The notes: generated by a model not told the origin, from the sequence alone. Positions 1-10,820 are shown, numbered from the stretch's first letter. The stretch is 64,000 nt of DNA from Streptomyces malachitofuscus (GCF_014650055.1 NZ_BMUF01000011.1:1-64000); one strand, 5' to 3'. A program made the numbers and translations.

Positions 1-215
1 CTCAAGGAACGGACGCTTCCTTCGTACTCACCCTCTCGGGCTTTCCTCCGGGCGCTTCCCTTCGGTGTTTCCGACTCTATCAGATCTTTCCGATCCGATT
101 TCCTCGGTGCTTTCCAGGTTCACGCTTTCGCGTTTCCCTTTCCGGCGGATCCGACTTTATCAGAGATTCTGAGCCGGTTTTCCCACCCTCTCCGGGGACA
201 GGTTCCGGCGCATGA
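1..215 (-). promoter_or_regulatory. Probable rRNA operon promoter/leader region
   Basis: I see no credible gene here. Read on the minus strand, the stretch holds two copies of a box ending CTGATARAGTCGGA: a -10-like TAAAGT (plus 154-159) and TAGAGT (plus 74-79), the latter matching the Streptomyces HrdB -10 pattern TAGRRT. They are followed by purine-rich leader sequence with GGAAAG and GGAGGAAAGC motifs ending in CGTTCCTTGAG. From memory this matches the tandem-promoter leader in front of Streptomyces 16S rRNA genes, so transcription would run off the left edge into an rrn operon. No consensus -35 boxes are visible. The 16S gene itself is not in the window. Confidence 0.65.
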
Positions 216-255
216 AGCTGCCGGGTGCCCGATCGGGGGGAGCTGTAAACGTACT

Positions 256-295
256 GGAGCGGGGCGCCTCGATGCAAATCGAGGCGCCCCGCTCC
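256..295. terminator. Strong hairpin terminator after rnj
   Basis: A perfect 18-bp stem (arms 256-273 and 278-295) closes a 4-base GCAA loop, 33 bases past the rnj stop codon. It is very GC-rich with no U-tract, as is usual for Streptomyces terminators. It would also insulate the rRNA-like promoters that follow on the same strand. Confidence 0.85.
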
Positions 296-327
296 CGGTT
301 CGCTCGTACGTGGGGTCCGACGGACCG

Positions 328-2013
<1,686 letters not shown>

Positions 2014-2164
2014 AAGACTCTCCTCACCACACGCGCCACGTACCGGTGGGCACGTGGCGCGCATGACGTTCGTGCAGAAGCAATTGTTGTTGTGGGATGC
2101 GGGCACCGGTGTCCCGCGTATTCAGTTGTGAAGTACATCTGCGCGGCGGGCGCGCGAAGTCTGG

Positions 2165-3067
2165 TTACTGGAGTTGTACCCCGCCTGCGGCAAGATCGAT
2201 CTTGAGCTGCTCGATCTCTTCCGGCGTGCACTCGGCCATGGGGGCGCGCAGGGGGCCGGCCGGGAGACCCTTGAGGGCGAGCGCGGCCTTGGTGGTCATC
2301 ACGCCCTGGGTGCGGAACATGCCCGTGTAGACGGGCAGCAGCTTCTGGTGGATCTCGGTGGCCTTCTGCACGTCGCCCGAGGTGTACGCCTCGACGAGGG
2401 CGCGCAGCTCGGGGGTGACGAGGTGGCCGACGACCGAGACGAAGCCGACCGCTCCGATGGAGAGCAGGGGCAGGTTGAGCATGTCGTCGCCGGAGTACCA
2501 GGCGAGGCCGGAGCGGGCGATGGCCCAGCCGGCCCGGCCGAGGTCGCCCTTGGCATCCTTGTTGGCGACGATGCGCGGGTGCTCGGCGAGGCGGACGATC
2601 GTCTCCGTGCTGATCGGGACGCCGCTGCGGCCGGGGATGTCGTAGAGCATGACCGGCAGCTCGGCGGCGTCGGCGACGGCCGTGAAGTGCCGGTAGAGGC
2701 CCTCCTGCGGGGGCTTGTTGTAGTACGGGGTGACGACCAGCAGACCGTGCGCGCCGGCGCGCTCTGCGGCGCGTGCCAGTTCGGTGCTGTGGTGGGTGTC
2801 GTTGGTGCCGACTCCGGCCACGACGTGGGCGCGGTCGCCGACGGCGTCCACGATCGCCCGTACGAGGTCCGATTTCTCCGCGTCGCTGGTGGTGGGGGAC
2901 TCGCCGGTGGTGCCGTTGATGATCAGGCCGTCGTTGCCTGCGTCCACCAGGTGGGTGGCGAGCCGCTGTGCGCCGTCGAGGTCGAGTGCGCCGTCCGCCG
3001 TGAAGGGCGTGACCATGGCGGTGAGGACCCGCCCGAAGGGGGTCTGCGGAGTGGAGGTCGGAGCCAT
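2165..3067 (-). CDS. dapA: 4-hydroxy-tetrahydrodipicolinate synthase
   Basis: A 300-aa class I aldolase that condenses pyruvate with aspartate semialdehyde, the first committed step of lysine and diaminopimelate synthesis. The NGTTGE loop is at residues 51-56, the catalytic tyrosine at Y142 in LYDIPGRSG, and the Schiff-base lysine is most likely K170 in VANKDAKGD. Length is typical of the family. It sits between thyX and rnj on the same strand. A strong hairpin after thyX (3140-3179) suggests dapA has its own promoter. dapB is about 2.5 kb away in a different operon. Confidence 0.97.
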   Translation of the reverse strand: MAPTSTPQTPFGRVLTAMVTPFTADGALDLDGAQRLATHLVDAGNDGLIINGTTGESPTTSDAEKSDLVRAIVDAVGDRAHVVAGVGTNDTHHSTELARAAERAGAHGLLVVTPYYNKPPQEGLYRHFTAVADAAELPVMLYDIPGRSGVPISTETIVRLAEHPRIVANKDAKGDLGRAGWAIARSGLAWYSGDDMLNLPLLSIGAVGFVSVVGHLVTPELRALVEAYTSGDVQKATEIHQKLLPVYTGMFRTQGVMTTKAALALKGLPAGPLRAPMAECTPEEIEQLKIDLAAGGVQLQ

Positions 3068-3139
3068 GGGTTACACGCTACTCGTTGCTCAGGTCGGGGT
3101 CTTCCCTCGGGGGAGGCGACAAGGTGGGGCAAAGGGGGA

Positions 3140-3179
3140 GCCCGGTACTGCCTGCTCGGGGGTTCAGGCAGTACCGGGC
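3140..3179. terminator. Hairpin terminator after thyX
   Basis: A perfect 15-bp stem (3140-3154 with 3165-3179) and a 10-base loop, about 100 bases past the thyX stop codon on the minus strand and 72 bases before the dapA start. It probably ends thyX transcription. Confidence 0.8.
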
Positions 3180-3277
3180 CCGTTTGATCAGGCTAGATGA
3201 ACTTCTCGAAATGCCGCAATACGGACACTTCGCACGGCTGCTCCGCACATGTGTACTCGTCTGCGGAACGGAGCTCG

Positions 3278-4030
3278 TTACGGAGCCACACGTCCGTTGG
3301 CGTTGAAAGCGGCGTGGGTCAGCGGCATGAGCCGGGCCCACTCGGCCTCCATCTTCTCGCCGACCATCTCGATCTCCCGCTGCGGGAAGGACGGGACCTT
3401 CGCCAGCTCGTGCTGGGTGCGCAGCCCGAGGAAGTGCATCAGCGAGCGGGCGTTGCAGGTGGCGTACATCGAGGAGTAGAGGCCAACGGGGAGCGCCGCG
3501 CGGGCGACCTCCCGGGCGACGCCCTCGGCCAGCAGCTTCTGGTAGGCCTCGTACGCCTGGTGGTAGGTGTCACTCAGCACGTTCTGGAGGGTCGAGTGCT
3601 GTGCCGGGGTGCCCTCGACGAAGACGTACTTGCCCGGGCGGCCCTCCTGGACGAGCTTGCGCGAGGCGTCGGGGACGTAGAAGACGGGCTGCAGCTCGCG
3701 GTAGCGCCCGGACTCCTCGTTGTACGACCAGCCGACCCGGTGGCGCATGAACTCCCGGAACACGAAGATCGGCGCGCTGACCAGGAAAGTCATCGAGTTG
3801 TGCTCGAAGGGGCTGCCGTGCCGATCCCGCATCAGGTAGTTGATCAGGCCCTTGGAACGCTCCGGGTCCTTCTGCAGCTCCTCGATGGACTGCTCGCCCA
3901 GGGTCGAGACGCGGGCGGCGAACAGGACGTCGGAGTCCGAGGCGCTGGACTTCACCAGCTCGACTGTGACGTCACTCCGCAAGGTGACGTCGGTGCGCGT
4001 TGACGGCTTGGGATCGTCGGCGGAGGTCAA
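3278..4030 (-). CDS. thyX: FAD-dependent thymidylate synthase ThyX
   Basis: Flavin-dependent thymidylate synthase that makes dTMP from dUMP using methylene-tetrahydrofolate and NADPH. The ThyX signature is present as RHRVGWSYNEESGR (about residues 96-109 from the chosen start), and the C-terminal half (LRTQHELAKVPSFPQRE) is family-typical. I prefer the TTG at 4030 (250 aa, MTSADDPKPS) because GGAAGGA lies five bases upstream. An ATG at 4045 in the same frame would add five residues. It reads away from the small plus-strand gene at 4205, so the 170-bp gap holds divergent promoters. ThyX is the standard thymidylate synthase of Streptomyces. Confidence 0.96.
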   Translation of the reverse strand: MTSADDPKPSTRTDVTLRSDVTVELVKSSASDSDVLFAARVSTLGEQSIEELQKDPERSKGLINYLMRDRHGSPFEHNSMTFLVSAPIFVFREFMRHRVGWSYNEESGRYRELQPVFYVPDASRKLVQEGRPGKYVFVEGTPAQHSTLQNVLSDTYHQAYEAYQKLLAEGVAREVARAALPVGLYSSMYATCNARSLMHFLGLRTQHELAKVPSFPQREIEMVGEKMEAEWARLMPLTHAAFNANGRVAP

Positions 4031-4204
4031 GGGGGTCCTTCCCATCGCGGCTGCTGTGCGGCGCCCACTCTACGGGGCACCGACGACGGTGGGGGAAGTG
4101 CCCTGCCGTGACGAAATTTGCCGGTGTGGGCACCATTTGGGGCATCCGCTCGTCTGTGTTGGTGACAGTGATCCGTTCGACCTCCGAAGGGAGAGGCACC
4201 CCTG

Positions 4205-4444
4205 ATGTTCGGTCGGCGCGAACCCGTACCGTTCGCCTTCGTCGCCGAGGCGGAGAGGTTCCGCAGCAATGTCGTCCCGCCGCCCCGTGAGCGGCCCTCC
4301 GCCGGTCAGCTGGCCGGGCGCTGGCTGCTGGGGCTCACCCTGGTCGCCGGGCTCGTGGGTTCCCTGGTCATCGGCATGCCCGCGGTGTCCACCGGGCCGT
4401 CCGGCGCGGAGACACAGCAGTCACAGGCGACCGACGGCCGCTGA
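4205..4444 (+). CDS. Small single-pass membrane protein
   Basis: A 79-aa protein of unknown function. A polar, arginine-rich N-terminus is followed by one predicted membrane helix (about residues 39-57, LLGLTLVAGLVGSLVIGMP) and a short Ser/Thr/Gln-rich tail. A good ribosome binding site (AAGGGAGAGG) precedes the ATG. It is transcribed divergently from thyX and followed 113 bp later by another membrane protein gene. I do not recognise a named family. Confidence 0.75.
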   Translation: MFGRREPVPFAFVAEAERFRSNVVPPPRERPSAGQLAGRWLLGLTLVAGLVGSLVIGMPAVSTGPSGAETQQSQATDGR

Positions 4445-4557
4445 GCCGTCCCGCCGGCGGCACCGGCGCCATCCGGACCCCCGAGGGTGGTGACCGGTGA
4501 CACAGATCGGTAGCCTCACCGGGCACTGCCCACGCATGGATCGAGTGAGGACCAGCC

Positions 4558-5112
4558 GTGCCCCTGCCCTTCCTGACGGCCGACCGCGCCTTCGACACGG
4601 CGGACGATGTCGCCCTGCCGTACGACGACCGGGACCGCTGGCGGCGTCCGTACCGTCCGGGCCCATGGCGGGTGGGGGCCTCGGCGCTCCTGCTGCTGCT
4701 CGCCTCGTTCGTGCTGTTCGCCGGGGTGATCATCGCGGCGACCGCGACGCCCGCGTCCGCCGGGACGGTCTTCGCCATCGCGCTGGTCGTCGTCGCCTGC
4801 GCGCTGCGGCTGCTGCGCATGGGCGTGTGGGTGAGCGCCCGGGGGCTGCGCCACGTGGGCTTCGTCAGCACCCGTACGACGGCATGGGGCGACGTCGTCG
4901 CCGTGCGCACGGTGCAGCAGCCGGTGCGCTGGCTGGGGCTGCCCCGAACGGTGCAGGGGCAGGCGCTGGTCCTGGCCCGGCGCGGGCGCCCGGACGAGCT
5001 GCCGCCCCTGCTGACCTCGCACAACGCAGACTTCCTGGGGCGGGACCAGCTGGCCTTCGACCGGGCGGCCGACACCGTGGAGGCGTGGGCCGCCGAGTAC
5101 CGGAGCGGCTGA
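4558..5112 (+). CDS. Membrane protein with PH-like domain
   Basis: A 184-aa protein with a charged N-terminus, two adjacent predicted membrane helices (about residues 38-62 and 68-88), and a cytoplasmic C-terminal domain. That domain resembles bacterial PH-like domains (GVWVSARGLRHVGF, then TTAWGDVVAVRTV). The starting codon is GTG. Proteins of this layout are common in actinobacteria and their role is unknown. It is convergent with the membrane protein at 5137-5580, with only 24 bp between the stop codons. The PH-domain call is from pattern only. Confidence 0.78.
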   Translation: MPLPFLTADRAFDTADDVALPYDDRDRWRRPYRPGPWRVGASALLLLLASFVLFAGVIIAATATPASAGTVFAIALVVVACALRLLRMGVWVSARGLRHVGFVSTRTTAWGDVVAVRTVQQPVRWLGLPRTVQGQALVLARRGRPDELPPLLTSHNADFLGRDQLAFDRAADTVEAWAAEYRSG

Positions 5113-5136
5113 GCGGTCCCCCGCTCGCCCGCGCGC

Positions 5137-5580
5137 TCAGGACGAGGTCTTGTGCAGGGTGATCGCCCGCTGCATCGCCTTGCGGGCGCGCGGGGTGTCG
5201 CGGGCGTCGTGGTAGGCGACGGCGAGCCGGAACCAGCTGCGCCAGTCGTCCGGGGCGTCCTCCGTCTCGGCCTTGCGCCGGGCGAACACCTCGTCGGCCG
5301 AGTCGCGGTCGACCCGTCCGCTGGGCAGGCGCTTCAGCTCGTCGACGGGCAGACCGCCCTCCGCGTCGAGCAGAGCGGCGAGCCGGTTGGCGTTGCGGAC
5401 GAACTCGGTGTTCTTCCACAGGAACCAGACGCCGATGACCGGCAGGATCAGCACCGCGACACCGAACGTGACGGTGAGCGGCGTACCGGCCTCGATGAGC
5501 AGCACGCCCCGGCTGCCGACCAGGACGAAGTAGACGACCAGGACGGCGGCCGTGACGGCGTAGGAGATCTTCGCGCGCAT
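5137..5580 (-). CDS. Membrane protein, last gene of the dapB operon
   Basis: A 147-aa protein with two predicted N-terminal membrane helices (about residues 7-29 and 36-54) and a soluble helical tail. The tail contains WRSWFRLAVAYHDARDTPRARKAMQRAI, which looks like one tetratricopeptide-type helix pair. It follows the dapB stop codon by 13 bp on the same strand and is probably co-transcribed. No strong ribosome binding site is visible, so translational coupling to dapB is likely. Function unknown. Confidence 0.82.
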   Translation of the reverse strand: MRAKISYAVTAAVLVVYFVLVGSRGVLLIEAGTPLTVTFGVAVLILPVIGVWFLWKNTEFVRNANRLAALLDAEGGLPVDELKRLPSGRVDRDSADEVFARRKAETEDAPDDWRSWFRLAVAYHDARDTPRARKAMQRAITLHKTSS

Positions 5581-5593
5581 GGGGCTGCCGGGC

Positions 5594-6346
5594 TCAGTTC
5601 AGGTCGAGGAAGTGTTCCAGCCCGAAGGTCAGGCCGGGAGTGGTCACCACGCGGCGGGCGCCGAGCAGGATGCCCGGCATGAAGCTGCTGTGGTGCAGGG
5701 AGTCGTGGCGGACGGTGAGGGTCTCCCCCTCGCCGCCGAGCAGGACCTCCTGGTGGGCGAGGAGCCCGCGCAGCCGGACGGCGTGCACCGGGACCCCGTC
5801 GACGTCGGCGCCGCGGGCGCCGTCCAGGGCCGTGGTGGTGGCGTCCGGGGCGGGGGCGCTGCCGGCCTGGCGGCGGGCCTCGGCGATGAGCTGGGCGGTG
5901 CGCGTGGCGGTGCCGCTGGGGGCGTCCACCTTGTTCGGGTGGTGCAGCTCGACGACCTCGACGGATTCGAAGTAGGGGGCGGCGATCTGCGCGAACTTCA
6001 TGGTGAGGACCGCGCCGATGGAGAAGTTCGGCGCGATGAGCACGCCCGTCTGCGGGGACTGGTCGAGCCAGCCCCGCAGCTGCGCGAGGCGGTCGTCGGT
6101 CCAGCCGGTGGTGCCGACGACGGCGTGGATGCCGTGGCGTACGCAGAAGTCGAGGTTGCCCATGACCGAGGCGGGGGTGGTGAGCTCCACGGCGACCTGG
6201 GCGCCACGCTCGGCCAGGGTCTCCAGCTTGTCGTCCCGGCCGAGGGCGGCCACCAGCTCCATGTCGTCGGCGGCCTCGACCGCCCGTACCGCCTCGGAAC
6301 CGATCCGGCCCTTGGCGCCGAGGACCGCCACGCGCAGCTTGCTCAT
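5594..6346 (-). CDS. dapB: 4-hydroxy-tetrahydrodipicolinate reductase
   Basis: A 250-aa NAD(P)H-dependent reductase of the diaminopimelate pathway, acting after DapA. The nucleotide-binding loop GAKGRIG is at residues 10-16. The family signature ELHHPNKVDAPSGTA spans about 133-147, with catalytic H135/H136 and K139. It follows the M16 peptidase gene by 26 bp on the same strand and belongs to the rpsO-pnp-peptidase-dapB run. Confidence 0.97.
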   Translation of the reverse strand: MSKLRVAVLGAKGRIGSEAVRAVEAADDMELVAALGRDDKLETLAERGAQVAVELTTPASVMGNLDFCVRHGIHAVVGTTGWTDDRLAQLRGWLDQSPQTGVLIAPNFSIGAVLTMKFAQIAAPYFESVEVVELHHPNKVDAPSGTATRTAQLIAEARRQAGSAPAPDATTTALDGARGADVDGVPVHAVRLRGLLAHQEVLLGGEGETLTVRHDSLHHSSFMPGILLGARRVVTTPGLTFGLEHFLDLN

Positions 6347-6372
6347 CTTCGTTGCTTCCTTAACGGTGATCG

Positions 6373-7752
6373 TCAGGCGACGGCGTCGTGCAGCCGGGAG
6401 GCCTGCTTGTCCTTGAGCGGGCCGATGACCGACAGGGAGGGCCGCCGTCCCAGGATGTCGCGGGCGACCGAGCGGACGTCGTCCGGGGTGACCGAGGCTA
6501 TCCGGGCCAGCATGTCATCGACCGACATCTGCTCGCCCCAGCAGAGCTCGCTCTTGCCGATGCGGTTCATCAGCGCGCCGGTGTCCTCCAGGCCGAGGAC
6601 CGTGGAGCCCCTCAGCTGGCCTACGGCGCGCTCGATCTCGTCGTCGGGCAGTCCGTGCTCGGCGACCTGGTCGAGTTCGTCGCGGCAGATCTTCAGCACG
6701 TCGTGCACCTGCGAGGGCCTGCAGCCCGCGTACACGCCGAACAGGCCGCAGTCGGCGAAGCCCGAGGTGTACGAGTACACGCTGTAGGCCAGGCCGCGCT
6801 TCTCCCGGACCTCCTGGAACAGGCGGGACGACATGCCGCCGCCGAGGGCGGTGTTCAGCACGCCGAGGGCCCAGCGGCGCTCGTCGGTGCGAGCCAGTCC
6901 CGGCATGCCGAGGACGATGTGCGCCTGTTCGGTCTTCCGGCCGATGAGCTCGACGCGGCCGGCGGTGCGCAGGGCGCGCGTTCCCCCGCGCGGGGCGATC
7001 GGCTCCGCGGCGGGATCCTTGAGCGCGCCGGCCTTCTCGAAGGCGGCGCGGACCTGGCGTACGACCTTGTTGTGGTCGACGTTGCCGGCGCAGGCGACCA
7101 CGAGGTGGGTCGGGTCGTAGTGCTTCTTGTAGAAGCGGCGGATGCGGTCGGCGGAGAGGGCGTTGACCGTGTCGACCGTGCCGAGGACCGGGCGGCCGAG
7201 GGGATTGTCGCCGAACATGGTGTGCGCGAACAGGTCGTGCACGCAGTCGCCCGGGTCGTCCTCGGTCATGGCGATCTCTTCGAGGATGGCGCCGCGCTCG
7301 ACGTCGACGTCCTCCTGGCGGATCACCGAGCCGGTGAGCATGTCGCAGACCACGTCGATGGCAAGCGGCAGGTCGGTGTCGAGCACGCGTGCGTAGTAGC
7401 ACGTGTACTCCTTGGCCGTGAACGCGTTCATCTCGCCGCCGACGGCGTCGAGGGCGGAGGAGATGTCCAGGGCGGACCGGCGGGACGTGCCCTTGAAGAG
7501 CAGGTGCTCCAGGTAGTGGGTGGCACCGTTGAGTGCCGGGGTCTCGTCGCGGGAGCCGACGTGCGCCCAGATGCCGAAGGTCGCCGAGCGGACCGAGGGC
7601 AGGGTCTCGGTGACGATGCGCAGGCCGCCGGGGAGGGTGGTCCTGCGGACCGTGCCGATGCCGTTCTCGCCCTTGATGAGGGTTTGGGTACGGGCGACGG
7701 CCCGCGCCTCCGAGGAGGTGCGGGCCGTCGCCTTGGCGCTACGGGACGTCAC
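6373..7752 (-). CDS. M16 family zinc peptidase
   Basis: A 459-aa pitrilysin-type metallopeptidase. The inverted zinc motif HYLEH gives H79, E82 (catalytic) and H83, and the third ligand is probably E159 in RGAILEEIAM. The C-terminal half carries the second M16 lobe (RGLAYSVYSYTSGF, then a conserved arginine-tyrosine region). The GTG start overlaps the pnp stop by four bases (GTGA), implying translational coupling. The same peptidase follows pnp in many Gram-positive bacteria. Its substrate is not known from the sequence. Confidence 0.94.
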   Translation of the reverse strand: MTSRSAKATARTSSEARAVARTQTLIKGENGIGTVRRTTLPGGLRIVTETLPSVRSATFGIWAHVGSRDETPALNGATHYLEHLLFKGTSRRSALDISSALDAVGGEMNAFTAKEYTCYYARVLDTDLPLAIDVVCDMLTGSVIRQEDVDVERGAILEEIAMTEDDPGDCVHDLFAHTMFGDNPLGRPVLGTVDTVNALSADRIRRFYKKHYDPTHLVVACAGNVDHNKVVRQVRAAFEKAGALKDPAAEPIAPRGGTRALRTAGRVELIGRKTEQAHIVLGMPGLARTDERRWALGVLNTALGGGMSSRLFQEVREKRGLAYSVYSYTSGFADCGLFGVYAGCRPSQVHDVLKICRDELDQVAEHGLPDDEIERAVGQLRGSTVLGLEDTGALMNRIGKSELCWGEQMSVDDMLARIASVTPDDVRSVARDILGRRPSLSVIGPLKDKQASRLHDAVA

Positions 7753-9968
7753 TTGTCGGCGTCGTCCTTCTTGGTCTCGTCGCCCTCTTCGCCCTCGATC
7801 ACGGGGATCAGGGAGAGCTTGCCGCGGGAGTCGATCTCGGCGATCTCGACCTGGACCTTGGCGCCCACACCGAGCACGTCCTCGACGTTCTCCACGCGCT
7901 TGCCGCCGGCCAGCTTGCGGATCTGCGAGATGTGCAGCAGACCGTCCTTGCCGGGCAGCAGGGAGACGAAGGCGCCGAACGTCGTCGTCTTCACGACCGT
8001 ACCCAGGTAGCGCTCGCCGACCTCGGGCATCGTCGGGTTGGCGATGCCGTTGATCGTGGTGCGGGCGGCCTCGGCGGAGGGGCCGTCGGCGGCACCGATG
8101 TAGATCGTGCCGTCGTCCTCGATCGTGATCTCGGCGCCGGTGTCCTCCTGGATCTGATTGATCATCTTGCCCTTGGGGCCGATGACCTCGCCGATCTTGT
8201 CGACGGGGATCTTCACGGTGATGATCCGCGGCGCGTTCGGGGACATCTCGTCCGGCGTGTCGATCGCTTCCATCATCACGTCGAGGATGTGGAGGCGGGC
8301 GTCACGGGCCTGCTTGAGGGCGGCGGCCAGGACGGAGGCCGGGATGCCGTCCAGCTTGGTGTCGAGCTGGAGGGCGGTCACGAACTCCTTGGTGCCGGCG
8401 ACCTTGAAGTCCATGTCGCCGAAGGCGTCCTCCGCACCGAGGATGTCGGTGAGGGTGACGTAGTGCGTCTCGCCCTCGATCTCCTGGGAGATCAGACCCA
8501 TGGCGATGCCGGCGACGGGGGCCTTGAGCGGCACACCGGCGTTCAGCAGCGACATGGTGGAGGCGCACACCGAGCCCATGGACGTCGAACCGTTGGAGCC
8601 GAGGGCCTCGGACACCTGACGGATCGCGTAGGGGAACTCCTCGCGCGGCGGCAGCACCGGCACGAGCGCGCGCTCGGCGAGGGCGCCGTGGCCGATCTCG
8701 CGGCGCTTCGGGGAGCCGACGCGGCCGGTCTCACCGGTGGAGTACGGCGGGAAGTTGTAGTTGTGCATGTAGCGCTTGCGGGTCACCGGGGAGAGGGTGT
8801 CCAGCTGCTGCTCCATGCGAAGCATGTTGAGGGTGGTGACGCCCAGGATCTGGGTCTCGCCACGCTCGAACAGCGCCGAGCCGTGCACCCGCGGGATGGC
8901 CTCGACCTCGGCGGCCAGGGTGCGGATGTCGGTGACACCGCGGCCGTCGATGCGCTTCTTCTCCTTGATGACGCGCTCACGGACCAGGGACTTGGTCAGC
9001 GAGCGGTACGCGGCGGAGATCTCCTTCTCGCGGCCCTCGAACTCCGGCAGGAGCTTCTCGGCGGCGAGCGCCTTGACGCGGTCCAGCTCGGCCTCGCGCT
9101 CCTGCTTGCCGGCGATGGTGAGCGCCTGGGCCAGCTCGGGCTTGACGGCGCCGGTCAGCGCCTCGAGGACGTCGTCCTGGTAGTCCAGGAAGATCGGGAA
9201 CTCGCCGGTCGGCTTGGCGGCCTTGGCGGCGAGGTCGGCCTGGGCACGGCAGAGCACCTTGATGAAGGGCTTCGCGGCGTCCAGACCGGCGGCGACGACC
9301 TCCTCGGTCGGCGCCTCGGCGCCGCCCTCGACCAGCTTGATGGTCTTCTCGGTGGCCTCGGCCTCGACCATCATGATCGCGACGTCGCCGTCCTCCAGGG
9401 TGCGGCCCGCGACGACCATGTCGAAGACGGCGTCCTCGAGCTCGGTGTGCGTCGGGAAGGCCACCCACTGGCCGCGGATCAGCGCGACGCGGACGCCGCC
9501 GATCGGGCCGGAGAAGGGCAGACCGGCCAGCTGCGTGGACGCGGAGGCGGCGTTGATCGCCACGACGTCGTACAGGTGGTCGGGGTTGAGCGCCATGATC
9601 GTGGCGACGACCTGGATCTCGTTGCGCAGGCCCTTCTTGAAGGACGGGCGCAGCGGGCGGTCGATGAGGCGGCAGGTGAGGATGGCGTCCTCGGAGGGCC
9701 GGCCCTCGCGGCGGAAGAAGGAGCCGGGGATCCGGCCGGCGGCGTACATCCGCTCCTCGACGTCCACCGTGAGGGGGAAGAAGTCGAGCTGGTCCTTGGG
9801 GTTCTTGGAGGCGGTGGTGGCCGACAGCACCATCGTGTCGTCGTCCAGGTAGGCCACGGCGGAGCCGGCGGCCTGACGGGCCAGGCGGCCCGTCTCGAAG
9901 CGGATGGTGCGGGTGCCGAAGGAGCCGTTGTCGATGACGGCCTCGGCGTAGTGGGTCTCGTTCTCCAC
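7749..9968 (-). CDS. pnp: Polyribonucleotide nucleotidyltransferase (PNPase)
   Basis: A 739-aa phosphorolytic 3'-5' exoribonuclease; in Streptomyces it is also the main RNA 3'-polymerase. Two RNase PH lobes frame a central helical region, followed by a KH domain (VIGPKGKMINQIQ) and an S1 domain (GTVVKTTTFGAFVSLLPG). I place the start at the GTG at 9968 (MENETHYAEAV), which has GGAGA upstream and matches Streptomyces PNPase. The frame is open upstream to 10103 but that stretch is not family-like. It lies 363 bp after rpsO with a hairpin between them, as in the known Streptomyces rpsO-pnp operon. Confidence 0.97.
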   Translation of the reverse strand: MENETHYAEAVIDNGSFGTRTIRFETGRLARQAAGSAVAYLDDDTMVLSATTASKNPKDQLDFFPLTVDVEERMYAAGRIPGSFFRREGRPSEDAILTCRLIDRPLRPSFKKGLRNEIQVVATIMALNPDHLYDVVAINAASASTQLAGLPFSGPIGGVRVALIRGQWVAFPTHTELEDAVFDMVVAGRTLEDGDVAIMMVEAEATEKTIKLVEGGAEAPTEEVVAAGLDAAKPFIKVLCRAQADLAAKAAKPTGEFPIFLDYQDDVLEALTGAVKPELAQALTIAGKQEREAELDRVKALAAEKLLPEFEGREKEISAAYRSLTKSLVRERVIKEKKRIDGRGVTDIRTLAAEVEAIPRVHGSALFERGETQILGVTTLNMLRMEQQLDTLSPVTRKRYMHNYNFPPYSTGETGRVGSPKRREIGHGALAERALVPVLPPREEFPYAIRQVSEALGSNGSTSMGSVCASTMSLLNAGVPLKAPVAGIAMGLISQEIEGETHYVTLTDILGAEDAFGDMDFKVAGTKEFVTALQLDTKLDGIPASVLAAALKQARDARLHILDVMMEAIDTPDEMSPNAPRIITVKIPVDKIGEVIGPKGKMINQIQEDTGAEITIEDDGTIYIGAADGPSAEAARTTINGIANPTMPEVGERYLGTVVKTTTFGAFVSLLPGKDGLLHISQIRKLAGGKRVENVEDVLGVGAKVQVEIAEIDSRGKLSLIPVIEGEEGDETKKDDADK

Positions 9969-10331
9969 TAGCGTTTTCTCCGTTACTTGTCGTCTTTTGT
10001 CCCTCCTCGCCCGTGTGGCGGGGGGACGGTGGCGGAGAAGCGCTCCACTGGTGCGGGCCGGTCTTCGATCGAAGCACCCGGGGTTCACTCTCCCGGGGGC
10101 CACTACCGAGGACCGGCGGCGGCGAGGTGCGCTCCTCCTCGTGCGTCGTGACGTCCGATGAACGTCGGTCGGTGGTGCCCCAGGGGCCGCATACCCGATG
10201 CGGTCCGGGTCATCACACTGAGTCGTGTCTCTTGCGTTGTGTTACCACACTACAAAGGCGTGGTGACAGTCCGCACGTACAGCAAAGGGAGCGGCCCCCT
10301 TGTCCCAGGGAACCGCTCCCTTCACGGCGTC
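9969..10331 (-). other. rpsO-pnp intergenic region
   Basis: This 363-bp gap holds no convincing gene. It contains the hairpin at 10285-10322 and a lower-GC patch around 10215-10262, including a weak minus-strand TTGTAG / GAGACA pair with an 18-base spacer. An internal pnp promoter is expected here from published work on the Streptomyces rpsO-pnp operon; the boxes I see are only suggestive. Confidence 0.6.
10285..10322 (-). terminator. rpsO-pnp intergenic hairpin
   Basis: A 10-bp perfect stem (AAGGGAGCGG at 10285-10294 with CCGCTCCCTT at 10313-10322) sits 10 bases past the rpsO stop codon. In Streptomyces the equivalent hairpin acts as a leaky terminator and RNase III site that sets pnp read-through. 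Confidence 0.75.
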
Positions 10332-10619
10332 CTACTTGGCGCCCGCCGCACCACGGCGGATGCCGAGGCGGTCGACCAGCGTACGGAAGCGCTGGATGTC
10401 CTTCTTGGCGAGGTACTGCAGCAGCCGGCGGCGCTGACCGACCAGGATCAGCAGACCACGACGGGAGTGGTGGTCGTGCTTGTGGGTCTTGAGGTGCTCC
10501 GTCAGGTCGGAGATCCGACGGGACAGCAGAGCGACCTGGACCTCGGGGGAGCCGGTGTCACCCTCCTTGGTACCGAACTCGGAGATGATCTGCTTCTTCA
10601 CTGCGGCGTCGAGCGACAC
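10332..10619 (-). CDS. rpsO: 30S ribosomal protein S15
   Basis: A 95-aa S15 protein that binds the central domain of 16S rRNA early in 30S assembly. The diagnostic stretches GDTGSPEVQVALL and HKHDHHSRRGL plus LVGQRRRLL are intact. The GTG start at 10619 has ATGAGGAGT upstream. It heads the rpsO-pnp-peptidase-dapB run. The 201-bp gap upstream (10620-10820), shared with the 3' end of eccD on the same strand, presumably holds its promoter; I see no strong boxes. Confidence 0.98.
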   Translation of the reverse strand: MSLDAAVKKQIISEFGTKEGDTGSPEVQVALLSRRISDLTEHLKTHKHDHHSRRGLLILVGQRRRLLQYLAKKDIQRFRTLVDRLGIRRGAAGAK

Positions 10620-10820
10620 GCGTACTCCTCATAGTCTGTGAGTGGCCACCGAGTGCCCCCGGTCTGCGTCTCGGGGGGTCTTCCATGACTCGGAAGGCGG
10701 GGATCCGCTGGGCGCGGCCTCCAGGGCGAGAGCTCGCTCCGGGGGTGCGTACACAAACGGCCGTCAGCCAGGGTACCAGGGCATCGGCCCGGCCCCGTCG
10801 CCCGCCGGGCGCCGCGCCCC

